From contig CAVRXH010000006.1 of assembly GCA_963725175.1 (NCBI GenBank), positions 372,001-436,000 of the forward strand: a DNA stretch of 64,000 bases. The letters are read 5' to 3'. A program made the translations under genes and the position numbers. Positions within the stretch are counted from its first letter, which is position 1. Every line of letters begins with the position of its first letter. The DNA comes from DASUBV01 sp963725175 (lineage in GTDB: Bacteria > Actinomycetota > Actinomycetes > Streptosporangiales > Streptosporangiaceae). This document shows, one piece after another, positions 43,985 through 53,455 of this stretch. The notes below the pieces were generated by a model. That model was given only the letters and a program-made list of their open reading frames with translations. It was not told the DNA's origin and did no database searches.

Positions 43985-45853
43985 TTGACCGGGCTCATCG
44001 AGGACTACGCGCTGATCGGTGACATGCAGTCAGCGGCGCTGATCGACCGGCAGGGCTGCGTCGACTGGCTCTGCCTGCCCCGGTTCGACTCCGACGCCTG
44101 CTTCGCCGCGCTGCTCGGCGACGAGCGGCACGGGCACTGGCGGATCAGCCCCACCGCCGCGCGAGGGTCCCGAGCCGCGGCGCGGCGAGGTCAGCCGGCG
44201 GTACGAGGACGGCACCCTGGTCCTGGCGCACCCGGTGGCACACCATCGGCGGCGTGGTGGACGTCATCGACTTCATGCCGCCACGCGACGGCGAGCAGCC
44301 GGTGCTGGTCCGGATCGTGGAGGGCGTGCAGGGCGCCGTCGAGATGGAGTGCGATGCTGCGGGTCCGGTTCGGCTACGGCAAGGTGCTGCCGTGGATGCG
44401 CCGGGTGGACCACTGCCTGTCCGCGGTGGCCGGCCCGGACGCGGTCTGGCTGCGCACCCCGGTCAGGCTGACCGGCAAGAGCATGCGGCACGAGGGCGCC
44501 TTCACGGTGCGGGCCGGCGAGCAGGTCCCGTTCGTGCTGTGCTGGATGCCCTCGCACGCGGGCGCCCCGCAGCTCGCGACGAGCAGGCGGGCGAGCTGCT
44601 GGACCGGACCAGGAGCTTCTGGACGGACTGGAGCGCGGGCTGCACCTACCAGGGCGAGTACGCCGAGGCGGTGCTCCGCTCGCTGATCACGCTCAAGGCG
44701 CTGACCTACGCCCCGACCGGCGGCATCGTGGCCGCGCCGACCACCTCGCTGCCCGAGGACCTCGGCGGCGTGCGGAACTGGGACTACCGGTACTGCTGGC
44801 TGCGGGACGCGACGATCACCCTGGAGGCGCTGCTGCGCACCGGCTACACCGCCGAGGCGGCGGCCTGGCGGGAGTGGCTGGAGCGCGCGGTGGCCGGCAG
44901 CGCCAAGGACGTGCAGATCATGTACGGGGTGGCCGGCGAGCGGCGGCTGGCTGAGTGGGAGGCGACCTGGCTGCCCGGCTACGAGAACTCCGCGCCGGTG
45001 CGGATCGGCAACGCGGCCGTGGACCAGCGGCAGCTCGACGTCTACGGCGAGGTCATCGACGCGCTGACCCTCGGCAAGCAGGCCGGGCTGCGGTTCGACT
45101 CGCACACCTGGGCGCTGGTCCGCCAGCTCCTGGAGTTCCTGGAGAAGCACTGGTCCGAGCCCGACGAGGGCATCTGGGAGGTGCGCGGCCCGCGCCGGGA
45201 CTTCGTGCACTCCAAGATCATGGCCTGGGTCGCCTTCGACCGGGCCGTCCAGGTGGCCGAGCTGGCCAGCCGCCGGCGCGCACGAGCGGTGGAAGACGGT
45301 CCGGGACCAGATCCACGAGGAGATCTGCGAGAAGGGCTACGACGCCGAGCGCGGCACCTTCACTCAGTACTACGGCAGCTCGGAGCTGGACGCGGCGGTG
45401 CTGCTGCTGATCGAGGTCGGCTTCCTGCCGCCCGATGACCCGCGGGTGGTGTCCACCGTCCGGACCATCCAGCGCGACCTGGTCCGCGACGGCCTGGTGC
45501 TCCGCTACACCCAGCCGGACGCGGCGGCGGCGGGCGGGGCCGCCGACGTGGACGGCCTGACCGGCGGCGAGGGCGCGTTCCTGGCGTGCAGCTTCTGGCT
45601 CGTCAACGCGCTGCACCAGATCGGCGACTACGACGCGGCGGTGGCCCTGTTCGAGCGCCTGCTGGCGCTGCGCAACGACCTGGGGCTGCTCAGCGAGGAG
45701 TACGACCCGCGCTACGGGCGGCTGGTCGGCAATACCCCGCAGGCGTTCAGCCACGTGCCGCTGATCCAGGCCGCGCTGAACCTGGCCAACCACGAGGGCC
45801 ACCACTGCCGGGTGCCCTCCGGCCGCGAGACTACCCTCGCTGACCAGCGATAA
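43985..45853 (+). pseudogene. GH15 glucoamylase/trehalase-like protein, at least five frame breaks
   Basis: From a TTG at 43985 (GGAGG five bases upstream) it reads IEDYALIGDMQSAALIDRQG then CVDWLCLPRFDSDACFAALL, the GH15 opening. Breaks near 44165, 44230, 44352, 44580 and 45280 separate conserved pieces: WLRDATITLEALLRTGY, MYGVAGERRLAEWEATWLPG, EEYDPRYGRLVGNTPQAFSH. The catalytic glutamate segment LLSEEYDP is intact and length (about 620 residues) fits. The family hydrolyses alpha-glucosidic bonds such as trehalose or maltooligosaccharides. The number of breaks in 1.9 kb suggests either a pseudogene or a poorly resolved stretch. Confidence 0.75.
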
Positions 45854-45936
45854 CGCCTCCGCCGCCGGGACGCTCCGCCGGGTCCGCCGCAGCTGGTCAA
45901 GGCGGTCTAACGGGGATGCCACACTGATGGATAGCC

Positions 45937-46836
45937 ATGCCACCCAGACCCCACATTCTGGTCGTTAACGGCCGTAAGGTCCGCCAGCCGGTCTTCATCA
46001 TCGGAGCCCCGCACTCGGGCGCGGACCTGATCTCGCGCGCGCTCAAGCAGTCGCCGGGCTTCCACATCACCATCGGCCAGGCCAGCGTGCGCAGCGTGGT
46101 CTACGCCTTCGCCCGCAGCCCGTCCATCCAGCGCGGCCGGGGCGAGGCCGCGGCGACGGTGCTGCGCGACGCCTTCGCGCAGGCCTGGCAGGTGACCGCG
46201 CACGGCTGCCTGTCCTGCTCGGCGGACTGCCGGGAGACCGGCCGGGTGAACGGCGCGGGGACCTGCGTCGAGGAACGCGACATCACCAGGTACGGCGACG
46301 CCACCCCCGACCTCATCTACTGCGCGGAGTCGGTGGTGGATGCCTTCCCCGACTCGCGGATCGTGCAGATCATCAGGGACGGCAGGGACGTGGTGGCCGG
46401 GATGCTCGGCGATGCGCAGTTGCTCAGCTTCCTCAAGCGGGACACCAACAGCATCCAGGGCGAGCTGCCCAACCCGTTTCTCGGCATCGAGACCGAGCAG
46501 GATCTGGCTGTCTGGCCCGGCCTGTCGCCGGCGGGAAAGTGCGCGATGCGCTGGCGCGGCTCGGTGCGGCAGATGGCCAGGCTGCGCACCAGCCTGGACG
46601 CCGAGCAGCTCACCACGCTGCGCTACGAGCAGACGGTGCGGCACCCGGCGGCGGCCACCGCCGCGGTCGCGGAGTTCATCGGCGGGCAGCTCCGCCCGAT
46701 CGGGGCGGCCGCCAGGTCGGGCAAGCAGGCCGTCGAGCCGGGCGGCTGGCGGCGGCTGCTGAGCGCCGCGCAGGTCGCCGAGATCGAGAAGGTGGCGGGC
46801 CAGGACCTGCGCCGGGTCGGGTACGGCGCGCCCTAG
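45937..46836 (+). CDS. Sulfotransferase-family protein
   Basis: 299 residues. The 5'-phosphosulfate loop is VFIIGAPHSGADLISRALKQ (residues 18-37), and the 3'-phosphate site VQIIRDGRDVVAGMLGDAQ lies near residue 150. The C-terminal part has LRYEQTVRHPAAATAAVAEF, the sulfotransferase tail helix. PAPS-dependent sulfotransferases pass sulfate to hydroxyl or amino groups of small molecules. The middle holds several Cys (HGCLSCSADCRETGRVN), unusual for the family. It begins 83 bases after the GH15 gene. Substrate unknown. Confidence 0.8.
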   Translation: MPPRPHILVVNGRKVRQPVFIIGAPHSGADLISRALKQSPGFHITIGQASVRSVVYAFARSPSIQRGRGEAAATVLRDAFAQAWQVTAHGCLSCSADCRETGRVNGAGTCVEERDITRYGDATPDLIYCAESVVDAFPDSRIVQIIRDGRDVVAGMLGDAQLLSFLKRDTNSIQGELPNPFLGIETEQDLAVWPGLSPAGKCAMRWRGSVRQMARLRTSLDAEQLTTLRYEQTVRHPAAATAAVAEFIGGQLRPIGAAARSGKQAVEPGGWRRLLSAAQVAEIEKVAGQDLRRVGYGAP

Positions 46837-46838
46837 GG

Positions 46839-47759
46839 TTACCTGACGGGAGGGGGGTTGCCGGCCGCGCTGGCGGCGAGGCCGGGGTCCCAGGAGCAGG
46901 CGACGCAGGCGTGCCGGAATGCCGAGGTGGCGAACTCAAGCGCCGCGGCGTGCGAGTCGGCGCTGGCCCGCACGTCGTCCCACTCCAGCAGGTACTCCCC
47001 CAGCGCGGCGTCCCAGGTCGCGGCGGCCGGGGCGAGCTGCTGGCCGCCGAAGCCGGGCGGCGCGGGATGGGCGTAGGCGTAGAACGCGGCGGTGGGGTGC
47101 CGGGCGTCGCCCGGCCACCAGCCGATCGCCACCTCCTGGGAGTCCATCGCGTTACGCATGATGAAGTCGTCGGACGGCGGCGTGGCCGGCTCGCCAGAGA
47201 ACATGCTGACGGCCAGGTCGAAGGAGCCCCACCAGGCGTTCACCGGGGTGGACCTGCCCCGGTAGGGCGCGCGGAACGCGGCCAGCACGGCGGCGGCCTG
47301 GGTGGCGGCGGCGAAGTAGTCGGCGACCTGGTCCGGGTCGTAGCTGGCGTGCTCGCGGTCGGCGTCAAGCGGCACGGTCCAGCTCACCTCCTGCGGGGTC
47401 AGGTCGAGCGACACCGGGCCGACCGCGCGGCCAACCGCCTCCAGCAGCTCGCCGGTCACGTCGGCCACCGGCCGGTCGGGGGCCAGCGCGATCCGCTCCA
47501 CCCGGCCGTCGCTGTGCTCGGTGACGGCCTCGTGGAAGCGCAGGTCGAGCAGCACCACCAGGGACCCGGAGCCATCGGGGGCCGGCAGCGGCGCGGTCTC
47601 CCAGCCGCGCGCCGTCAGCCGCAGCGCGGCGTGCTGGAGCTGCGGCTCTGGCGGCGCGAGCCGGGCCGCGAGCTTGCCCAGCACCTGGGTGTGGGCGTGC
47701 AGGGTGTCGCAGGTCTGCGTCCAGCGCTCATAGGATGCTGACGGCCAGTCACGAGGCAT
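46839..47759 (-). CDS. DUF5996 family protein
   Basis: About 306 residues from the ATG at 47759 (an earlier in-frame Met at 47795 is possible). It carries the DUF5996 features: SYERWTQTCDTLHAHTQVLG at the N-terminus, LPLDADREHASYDPDQVADY, NAWWGSFDLAVSMFSGEPAT, DSQEVAIGWWPGD and a histidine-rich YAYAHPAPPGFGGQQLAPAA region. The family occurs across actinobacteria; its function is unknown and several conserved His/Trp/Asp residues hint at an enzyme. It converges on the sulfotransferase gene (2-base gap). Confidence 0.8.
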   Translation of the reverse strand: MPRDWPSASYERWTQTCDTLHAHTQVLGKLAARLAPPEPQLQHAALRLTARGWETAPLPAPDGSGSLVVLLDLRFHEAVTEHSDGRVERIALAPDRPVADVTGELLEAVGRAVGPVSLDLTPQEVSWTVPLDADREHASYDPDQVADYFAAATQAAAVLAAFRAPYRGRSTPVNAWWGSFDLAVSMFSGEPATPPSDDFIMRNAMDSQEVAIGWWPGDARHPTAAFYAYAHPAPPGFGGQQLAPAAATWDAALGEYLLEWDDVRASADSHAAALEFATSAFRHACVACSWDPGLAASAAGNPPPVR

Positions 47760-47844
47760 ACGAGAAACGTTATTGGCTGCGAGCCGGCCACTCAAGTCGC
47801 CATCCCGTGTCGGGCTCAGGCAATTGCCTGGCGCACATGCTCAG

Positions 47845-49761
47845 CTAAGCCAGCGCGGCGGGCTCCTGCTGGGCGAACTGGGTGCGGTACAGCTCGGCGT
47901 ACAGGCCGCCGGCGGCCAGCAGCTCCTCGTGCCTGCCCTGCTCGCGGACCCGGCCACCGTCGATCACCAGGATCTGGTCCGCCTCCCTGATGGTGGACAG
48001 CCGGTGCGCGATGACCACCGAGGTGCGCCCGGCCAGCGCCGCCTTCAGCGCGCGCTGCACGGCCGCCTCCGACTCCGAGTCCAGGTGCGCGGTGGCCTCG
48101 TCCAGCACCACCACGGCGGGCGCCTTGAGCAGCAGCCTGGCCAGCGCGACGCGCTGCTTCTCGCCGCCGGACAGCCGGTAGCCGCGGTCGCCGACCACGG
48201 TGTCAAGCCCGTCGGGCAGCGCCGCGATGAGGTCCCAGATCTGCGCCGCGCGGCAGGCCCGCGTCAGGTCCTGCTCGGTGGCCCCCGGCCGGGCGTAGGC
48301 CAGGTTGGCGCGGATGGTGTCGTGGAACATGTGCGCGTCCTGGGTGACCACGCCGACCGCGTCGTGCAGCGACTCCTGGGTCACCTCGCGCAAGTCCGTG
48401 CCGCCGATCCGGACCGAGCCGGTCACCGGGTCATAGAGCCGGGCGATCAGGTGGGTGATGGTGGTCTTGCCCGCGCCCGAGGGGCCGACCAGCGCGGTGA
48501 GCGCCCCGGCCGGGGCGCGGAAGCTGACGTCGCGCAGCACCTCCTGGCCGGCGCCGGCCCGCTCGGGCACCGGCAGCGCGATGGACTCCAGCGAGGCCAG
48601 CGAGACCTCGGCGGCGGTCGGGTAGCGGAACGACACGTGGTCAAGCTCGATGACCGGCGCCGGGGCGCCGGGCGCGGCACCCGGCTGACCGGCCAGCGTC
48701 AGCGCGGTCGCGCCTGGCGCGTCCTCGATCAGCGGCCGCAGGTCGAGCACCTCGAAGACCCGGTCGAAGCTGACCAGCGCGGTCATCACGTCGACCTGGA
48801 CATTGGACAGCGCGGTGATCGGCCCGTAGAGCCGGCTGATCAGCAAGGTCAGCGCGACCAGCGTGCCGACCTGGAACGCGCCGTGGATGACCAGCAGCCC
48901 GCCCATCCCGTACACCACGGCCATCGCGAGGGCGGCCAGCAGGGTGAGCGCGATGAACAGGGAGCTGCCGTAGACCGCGGTGACCACGCCGATGTCGCGG
49001 ACCCGCGCGGCCCGGCCGGAGAACACCTCGGCCTCCTCGCGCGGCCGGCCGAACAGCTTGACCAGCATCGCGCCCGCGACGTTGAACCGCTCCGTCATGG
49101 TGGAGCCCATCTGCGCGTCGAGCTGCATCGACTCGCGGGTCAGCCGCTGCAGGCGGCGGCCCATGTACCTGGCGGGCAGCACGAACAGCGGCACCAGCGC
49201 CAGTGAGATCAGCGTGATCGGCCAGGACAGCAGGAACATGGTGATCAGCACCAGGACCAGCGACACCGCGTTGGACACCACCGCGGACAGGGTGGTGGTC
49301 AGCGCCTGCTGGGCACCGATCACGTCGCTGTTCAGCCTGCTGACCAGCGACCCGGTCTGCGCCCTGGTGAAGAAGGCCACCGGCTGCTGCTGGACATGGG
49401 AGAACACCTGCGCGCGCAGGTCATAGATCAGGCCCTCGCCGATCCGCGCGGACAGCCACCGGCCGGCCAGGGTCAGCGTCGCGTCCGCGACCGCCAGCCC
49501 GGCGGTCACCGCCGCGATGCCGATCACCAGCGCGGTGTCCTTCGCCAGGATGCCCTGGTCGATGATCACCTTGAGCAGCAGCGGCACCGCCACCATGACC
49601 ACCGCGTCCAGCACGGTCACGGTCAGGAAGACGGCCAGCGTGCCCCGGTAGGGGCGGGCGTAGGACAGGATGCGCTTCACGCTGCCCGGCTTGAGCCGCT
49701 GGCTGGTGACCGACCGGTCGCGGGTATACGACCGCAGAGTGTGCCAGTTGCTCATCGACAT
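47845..49761 (-). CDS. ABC exporter half-transporter (permease plus ATPase, MsbA/LmrA type)
   Basis: 638 residues. Six helices span about residues 40-330, with the ABC exporter intracellular-loop motif FFTRAQTGSLVSRLNSD. The nucleotide-binding domain follows: Walker A GPSGAGKTTITHLIARLYDP, Q-loop VTQDAHMFHDTIRANLAYAR, signature LSGGEKQRVALARLLLKAP, Walker B VVVLDEATAHLDSESE and H-loop VIAHRLSTIREAD. As a half-transporter it should work as a dimer. Alternative start two residues in. Substrate unknown: lipids, peptides or drugs are typical. Confidence 0.92.
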   Translation of the reverse strand: MSMSNWHTLRSYTRDRSVTSQRLKPGSVKRILSYARPYRGTLAVFLTVTVLDAVVMVAVPLLLKVIIDQGILAKDTALVIGIAAVTAGLAVADATLTLAGRWLSARIGEGLIYDLRAQVFSHVQQQPVAFFTRAQTGSLVSRLNSDVIGAQQALTTTLSAVVSNAVSLVLVLITMFLLSWPITLISLALVPLFVLPARYMGRRLQRLTRESMQLDAQMGSTMTERFNVAGAMLVKLFGRPREEAEVFSGRAARVRDIGVVTAVYGSSLFIALTLLAALAMAVVYGMGGLLVIHGAFQVGTLVALTLLISRLYGPITALSNVQVDVMTALVSFDRVFEVLDLRPLIEDAPGATALTLAGQPGAAPGAPAPVIELDHVSFRYPTAAEVSLASLESIALPVPERAGAGQEVLRDVSFRAPAGALTALVGPSGAGKTTITHLIARLYDPVTGSVRIGGTDLREVTQESLHDAVGVVTQDAHMFHDTIRANLAYARPGATEQDLTRACRAAQIWDLIAALPDGLDTVVGDRGYRLSGGEKQRVALARLLLKAPAVVVLDEATAHLDSESEAAVQRALKAALAGRTSVVIAHRLSTIREADQILVIDGGRVREQGRHEELLAAGGLYAELYRTQFAQQEPAALA

Positions 49762-49829
49762 AACCCGGTGAACCGGGGAGGCGCCGGAGATCTTCCCGTG
49801 TCAGCTCAGGGCGAAGCCGCTTGCCAGCT

Positions 49830-49866
49830 GAGCCAGACCGGCTCAGCCGGACTGGCTCAGCCGGAC
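49830..49866. repeat. Short tandem repeat at the end of the enoyl-CoA hydratase gene
   Basis: GGCTCAGCCGGACT repeats at 49840-49853 and 49854-49867, with a further partial copy before it. It overlaps the last codons and stop (Ser-Gln-Ser-Gly) of the enoyl-CoA hydratase gene and may duplicate its end. Confidence 0.5.
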
Positions 49867-50630
49867 TGGCTCAGGCGGGCGCGCAGCAGGGCGGTCTGGG
49901 CGGTTCGCTCCGCTAGCGCCTGCTCCGCCAGGGAATTGCCTGGCGCGGCGGCCAGCAGCGCCTTGGTGGCCCTGGCCGCCGCCGGGTCGATCGCCAGCAG
50001 CGCCGCGACCAGGTCATCGACGGTCTCGTCCAGCTCGGCGGCGGGCACCACCAGCTCGGCGAGCCGGAGCTGGGCGGCCTCGGCCGCGCTGACCGACCTG
50101 GCGGTCAGGCACAGCTCAAGGGCGCGCGGCAGGCCGACGATGTCGACCAGCGGCTTGGTGCCGGTCAGGTCGGGGACCAGGCCGAGCGCGGGCTCCTTCA
50201 TGCAGAGCTCCGCGTCGTCGGCGAGGATGCGCAGGTCACAGGAGAGCGCGAGCTGGAAGCCCGCGCCGATCGCGTGTCCCTGGACCACCGCGATGGACAC
50301 GAAGGCCGGGTCCCGCAGCCACAGGAAGCCCTCCTGCCAGCTCGCGATCTTCTCCTCGAAGCCGGGCTGCGCGGCGCTCGGCATCGGCTCCTCGTCCGGC
50401 ACGCCCCCCGAGAAAAGCCGGACGTCGATCCCGGCGCAGAAGGACGGCCCGGCGCCGCGGACCACCACGACGCGGACCTGGCCGGGCAGGCTGGCGCCGA
50501 CCTCGGCGAGCGCCCGCCACAGCCGGGGGGTCATGGCGTTGCGCCGCCGCGGGCGGCTGAGCGTCACCGTTGCCAGGCCGCCGTCGATCTCCAGGATCAC
50601 GCCGCTGGCCGCCAGCTCGGCGGCGCTCAT
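49857..50630 (-). CDS. Enoyl-CoA hydratase/isomerase family protein
   Basis: About 257 residues. The crotonase signatures are clear: VTLSRPRRRNAMTPRLWRAL, then VVVRGAGPSFCAGIDVRLFS, the first oxyanion site, and VQGHAIGAGFQLALSCDLRI, the second. The catalytic region near ALGLVPDLTGTKPLVDIVGL lacks the usual Glu-Glu pair in clear form, so hydratase activity is not certain. In several actinobacteria this gene, the HTH gene and the ABC-F gene lie together, as here. Start at residue 3 of the open frame preferred; the first Met at 50636 is an alternative. Confidence 0.88.
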   Translation of the reverse strand: MSAAELAASGVILEIDGGLATVTLSRPRRRNAMTPRLWRALAEVGASLPGQVRVVVVRGAGPSFCAGIDVRLFSGGVPDEEPMPSAAQPGFEEKIASWQEGFLWLRDPAFVSIAVVQGHAIGAGFQLALSCDLRILADDAELCMKEPALGLVPDLTGTKPLVDIVGLPRALELCLTARSVSAAEAAQLRLAELVVPAAELDETVDDLVAALLAIDPAAARATKALLAAAPGNSLAEQALAERTAQTALLRARLSQSG

Positions 50631-50641
50631 CGCCACCGCCT

Positions 50642-50860
50642 CTACTTAGCCTTGGCCTTGCCCCTGGTAGCGCCGCCTCGGCCGCGCAGGGTCACGCCAT
50701 TCTCCGACAGGATCCGGTGAATGAATCCATAGGACCGTCCCGTGGCAGCCGCCAGCGAGCGGATACTCTCGCCCGAGTTGTACCTCTTCTTGAGATCGGC
50801 TGCCAGCTTGGTGCGGTCGGCGCCCGTAACTCGGGTGCCTTTCTTCAGGGTCTCTGTCAC
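50642..50860 (-). CDS. Small helix-turn-helix protein
   Basis: 72 residues from a GTG at 50860, with GGAGG five bases upstream. It reads TETLKKGTRVTGADRTKLAA, then DLKKRYNSGESIRSLAAATG and SYGFIHRILSENGVTLRGRG; the pattern R-x-x-x-x-S-G-x-S-I-x-x-L-A-x-x-T-G-R-S-Y is a helix-turn-helix. The basic C-terminus (RGGATRGKAKAK) could bind nucleic acid further. It is a conserved actinobacterial small protein; a DNA-binding or RNA-binding role is inferred. It sits six to twelve bases ahead of the enoyl-CoA hydratase gene on the same strand. Confidence 0.78.
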   Translation of the reverse strand: MTETLKKGTRVTGADRTKLAADLKKRYNSGESIRSLAAATGRSYGFIHRILSENGVTLRGRGGATRGKAKAK

Positions 50861-51020
50861 TCGTTCCTCCCGGTGAGCTGAGGCGATCACAGCGTTACCG
50901 TATCTCCGCCATGATCACGCATCCGAACGGGATCGGCTACCCACCCAAGTGCAAAAAGATCACCACGTTTACCGGGACATCGGTGGCCAAACGGTTGCCC
51001 TGGCCATTGCGCCCGCTGGG

Positions 51021-52619
51021 TCAGGCAAGCGCCACCAGATCGCCCAGATCCTCGCTCCAGGCATCCTCCACGCCGTCGGGCAGCAGCACCACACGCTCGG
51101 GCGACAGTGCCCCGACCGCACCCTCATCGTGGGTGACCAGCACAATCGCGCCCTGATAGCGGCGCAGCGCGGAGAGGATCTCGGCACGGCTGCCGGGATC
51201 GAGGTTGTTGGTCGGCTCGTCGAGCAGCAGCACATTCGCGCCGGAAACGACCAGCAGGGCAAGCGCGAGCCTGGTCTTCTCGCCGCCGGACAGGACAGAT
51301 ACCGGTTTGGCAACATCATCGCCGGAAAATAGAAACGAGCCGAGGATCTTGCGCTGCTCCGCTTCGGTGAGTTCCGGCGCGGCGGTCCGCATGTTCTCCA
51401 GAACGGACCGCTCGTTATCCAATGTCTCGTGCTCCTGGGCGTAATAACCCAGCCGGAGCCCGTGCCCAGGCAGCACCTCGCCGGAATCTGCCTCCTCGAC
51501 GCCGGCCAGCAGCCGCAGCAGCGTGGTCTTCCCCGCGCCGTTCAGGCCGAGCACCACCACCCGCGATCCCTTATCCACGGCCACGTCGACGCTGGAGAAG
51601 ACCTCAAGCGAGCCGTAGGACTTGGACAGGCCGCGGGCCGACAGCGGGGTCTTGCCGCAGTGCACGGGATCGGGGAAGCGCAGCCGGGCCACCCGCTCGG
51701 GCGCCCGGTCCGCGCTGACGCCCGCGAGCAGCTTCTCGGCGCGCTTGGCCATGCTCTGCGCGGCCTTCGCCTTGGTGGCCTTGGCCCGCATCTTGTCGGC
51801 CTGGGACTGGAGCGCGGTGGCCTGGCGCTCGGCGTTGACCCGCTCGCGCCTGCGCCGCCGCGCGTCGGTCTCGCGCTGCTCCAGGTAGGCCTTCCAGCCC
51901 AGGCTGTAGATGTCCAGGGCGGACCGGTCGGCGTCCAGGTGGAAGACCTTGTTGACCACGGCGTCCAGCAGCGCGGTGTCGTGGCTGATCACCACCAGGC
52001 CGCCGCGGAAGGTGCGCAGGTGATCGCGCAGCCAGGTCACCGAGTCGGCGTCCAGGTGGTTGGTGGGCTCGTCGAGCAGCAGCGTGTCCGAGCCGCCGAA
52101 CAGGATCCTGGCCAGCTCGACCCGGCGGCGCTGGCCGCCGGACAGGGTGCGCAGCGGCTGCTTCAGCACCTTGCCGGGCAGGCCGAGGCTGGCCGACAGC
52201 GACGCGGCCTCTGCCTCGGCCGCGTAGCCGCCGAGGACCGTCAGCCGCTCCTCCAGGTTGCCGTACCTGCGGACGGCCTGGTCCCGGCGCACCGGGACCG
52301 GGCTGGCCATGTCCTCCTCGGCCGCGCGCAGCGCGGCCAGCAGTGAGTCCAGGCCCCTGGCGGAAAGGATCCGGTCCACCGCCAGCGCGTCCAGGTCACC
52401 GACCCTGGTGTCCTGCGGCAGGTAGCCGACCGAGCCGCCGGTGCGAACCGCGCCGGCGGCCGGGGTGCCCTCGCTCGCCAGTACCCGGGCGAGAGTCGTC
52501 TTGCCCGCCCCGTTCCGGCCCACCAGGCCGATCTTGTCGCCGGCGGCGACCTGGAAGGAGACGGAGTCGAGCAGCAGGCGCGCGCCAGCGCGCAGCTCAA
52601 GCTCGTGAGCCGAGATCAT
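51021..52619 (-). CDS. ABC-F family ATPase
   Basis: 532 residues with two nucleotide-binding domains and no membrane segment. Domain 1: Walker A GRNGAGKTTLARVL and signature LSGGQRRRVELARIL with LLLDEPTNHLDADS. A Lys/Arg/Ala-rich linker (RRRRERVNAERQAT, then ATKAKAAQSMAKRAEKLLAG) reaches the translating ribosome in this family. Domain 2: GLNGAGKTTLLRLLAGVEEA and LSGGEKTRLALALLV. ABC-F proteins relieve ribosome stalling or protect against antibiotics; a housekeeping role is likely here given the neighbours. ATG start has GAAAG upstream, with 130 bases to the acVLRF1 gene. Confidence 0.93.
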   Translation of the reverse strand: MISAHELELRAGARLLLDSVSFQVAAGDKIGLVGRNGAGKTTLARVLASEGTPAAGAVRTGGSVGYLPQDTRVGDLDALAVDRILSARGLDSLLAALRAAEEDMASPVPVRRDQAVRRYGNLEERLTVLGGYAAEAEAASLSASLGLPGKVLKQPLRTLSGGQRRRVELARILFGGSDTLLLDEPTNHLDADSVTWLRDHLRTFRGGLVVISHDTALLDAVVNKVFHLDADRSALDIYSLGWKAYLEQRETDARRRRRERVNAERQATALQSQADKMRAKATKAKAAQSMAKRAEKLLAGVSADRAPERVARLRFPDPVHCGKTPLSARGLSKSYGSLEVFSSVDVAVDKGSRVVVLGLNGAGKTTLLRLLAGVEEADSGEVLPGHGLRLGYYAQEHETLDNERSVLENMRTAAPELTEAEQRKILGSFLFSGDDVAKPVSVLSGGEKTRLALALLVVSGANVLLLDEPTNNLDPGSRAEILSALRRYQGAIVLVTHDEGAVGALSPERVVLLPDGVEDAWSEDLGDLVALA

Positions 52620-52749
52620 GGGAAAGTCGCTCCAGATTCATTGTCAGGTGTCAGCGGGCATACGTGTCCCCTGCGGGGAGGGCTGACATCAAGACATGAG
52701 CGGCTGCACGGGTCCTATGGTAGCCGCAGAGCCGGACGACTCCAACGCG

Positions 52750-53421
52750 TTAACGCGGCTCGGTGAGCCTGACCCGGATGGCGCGGAACATCCTCGGGGT
52801 GCCGCGCAGCACCGCCAGCCGCGGGTCGGGCACGGTGAGGAACCGGTCGGCTGCCAGCGCGAGCAGCGGCCGCAGCCGGGGATCGTCGCGAAGCCCGGCG
52901 ATGGCCCGCCGGTCCCCGCCGAGCACCAGCGCGTCCAGCCGGCCCGCGTACGGGCCGAGCACGGCGGCGGCGGTGTCGGCGGCGGCGCCGAGCGCCTCGC
53001 TGGCCTGCTTCTCCCTGCGCCTGGCGAACCGGCGCTGCGAGGTGCCGCCCGCCGCGCTGCGGCCGTGCACCAGCCGGGAGCCGACCTTGGAGGCGACCAG
53101 CCTGGCGTCCGGGCCCTCGAACACCCCGGCGGCGTAGCCGCCCAGGCGCACCAGCAGCACCCCGACGGTGCGCGGCGCGGCGGCGTGCGCGGCCATTGAC
53201 CTGGCGATGGAGCCGGCCTGCGCCCCGCCGGGGTCGAACGGGGGGAACGGCACATGGCACTGCGCCACCGCGCAGTCGGCGGCGGTGAAGGTGACGACGT
53301 CGGGTCCGGCGTCCAGGCCCGCCAGCCCGCCGTGCCTGACGGCGAACTCGCCGACCCAGCCCGCCAGCCGTTCCGGCGCGATATCCAGCCAGCGCGGCTC
53401 GCCGGCTGCTCCGTTTGTCAT
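52750..53421 (-). CDS. acVLRF1-type peptidyl-tRNA hydrolase/release factor-like protein
   Basis: About 223 residues starting MTNGAAGEPRWLDIAPERLA (the upstream Met at 53448 is an alternative). The diagnostic loop reads HGRSAAGGTSQRRFARRREK (about residues 130-150), the G-T-S-Q-R-R-F-A-R-R-R of the Vms1-like release-factor fold in actinobacteria. That Gln replaces the GGQ glutamine of classical release factors. These proteins release nascent chains stuck on split ribosomes. It lies on the same strand upstream of the ABC-F gene, consistent with a ribosome-rescue neighbourhood. Confidence 0.85.
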   Translation of the reverse strand: MTNGAAGEPRWLDIAPERLAGWVGEFAVRHGGLAGLDAGPDVVTFTAADCAVAQCHVPFPPFDPGGAQAGSIARSMAAHAAAPRTVGVLLVRLGGYAAGVFEGPDARLVASKVGSRLVHGRSAAGGTSQRRFARRREKQASEALGAAADTAAAVLGPYAGRLDALVLGGDRRAIAGLRDDPRLRPLLALAADRFLTVPDPRLAVLRGTPRMFRAIRVRLTEPR

Positions 53422-53455
53422 TACGCCCCGCTTCTCAGCGAATACCATCCGTTAC

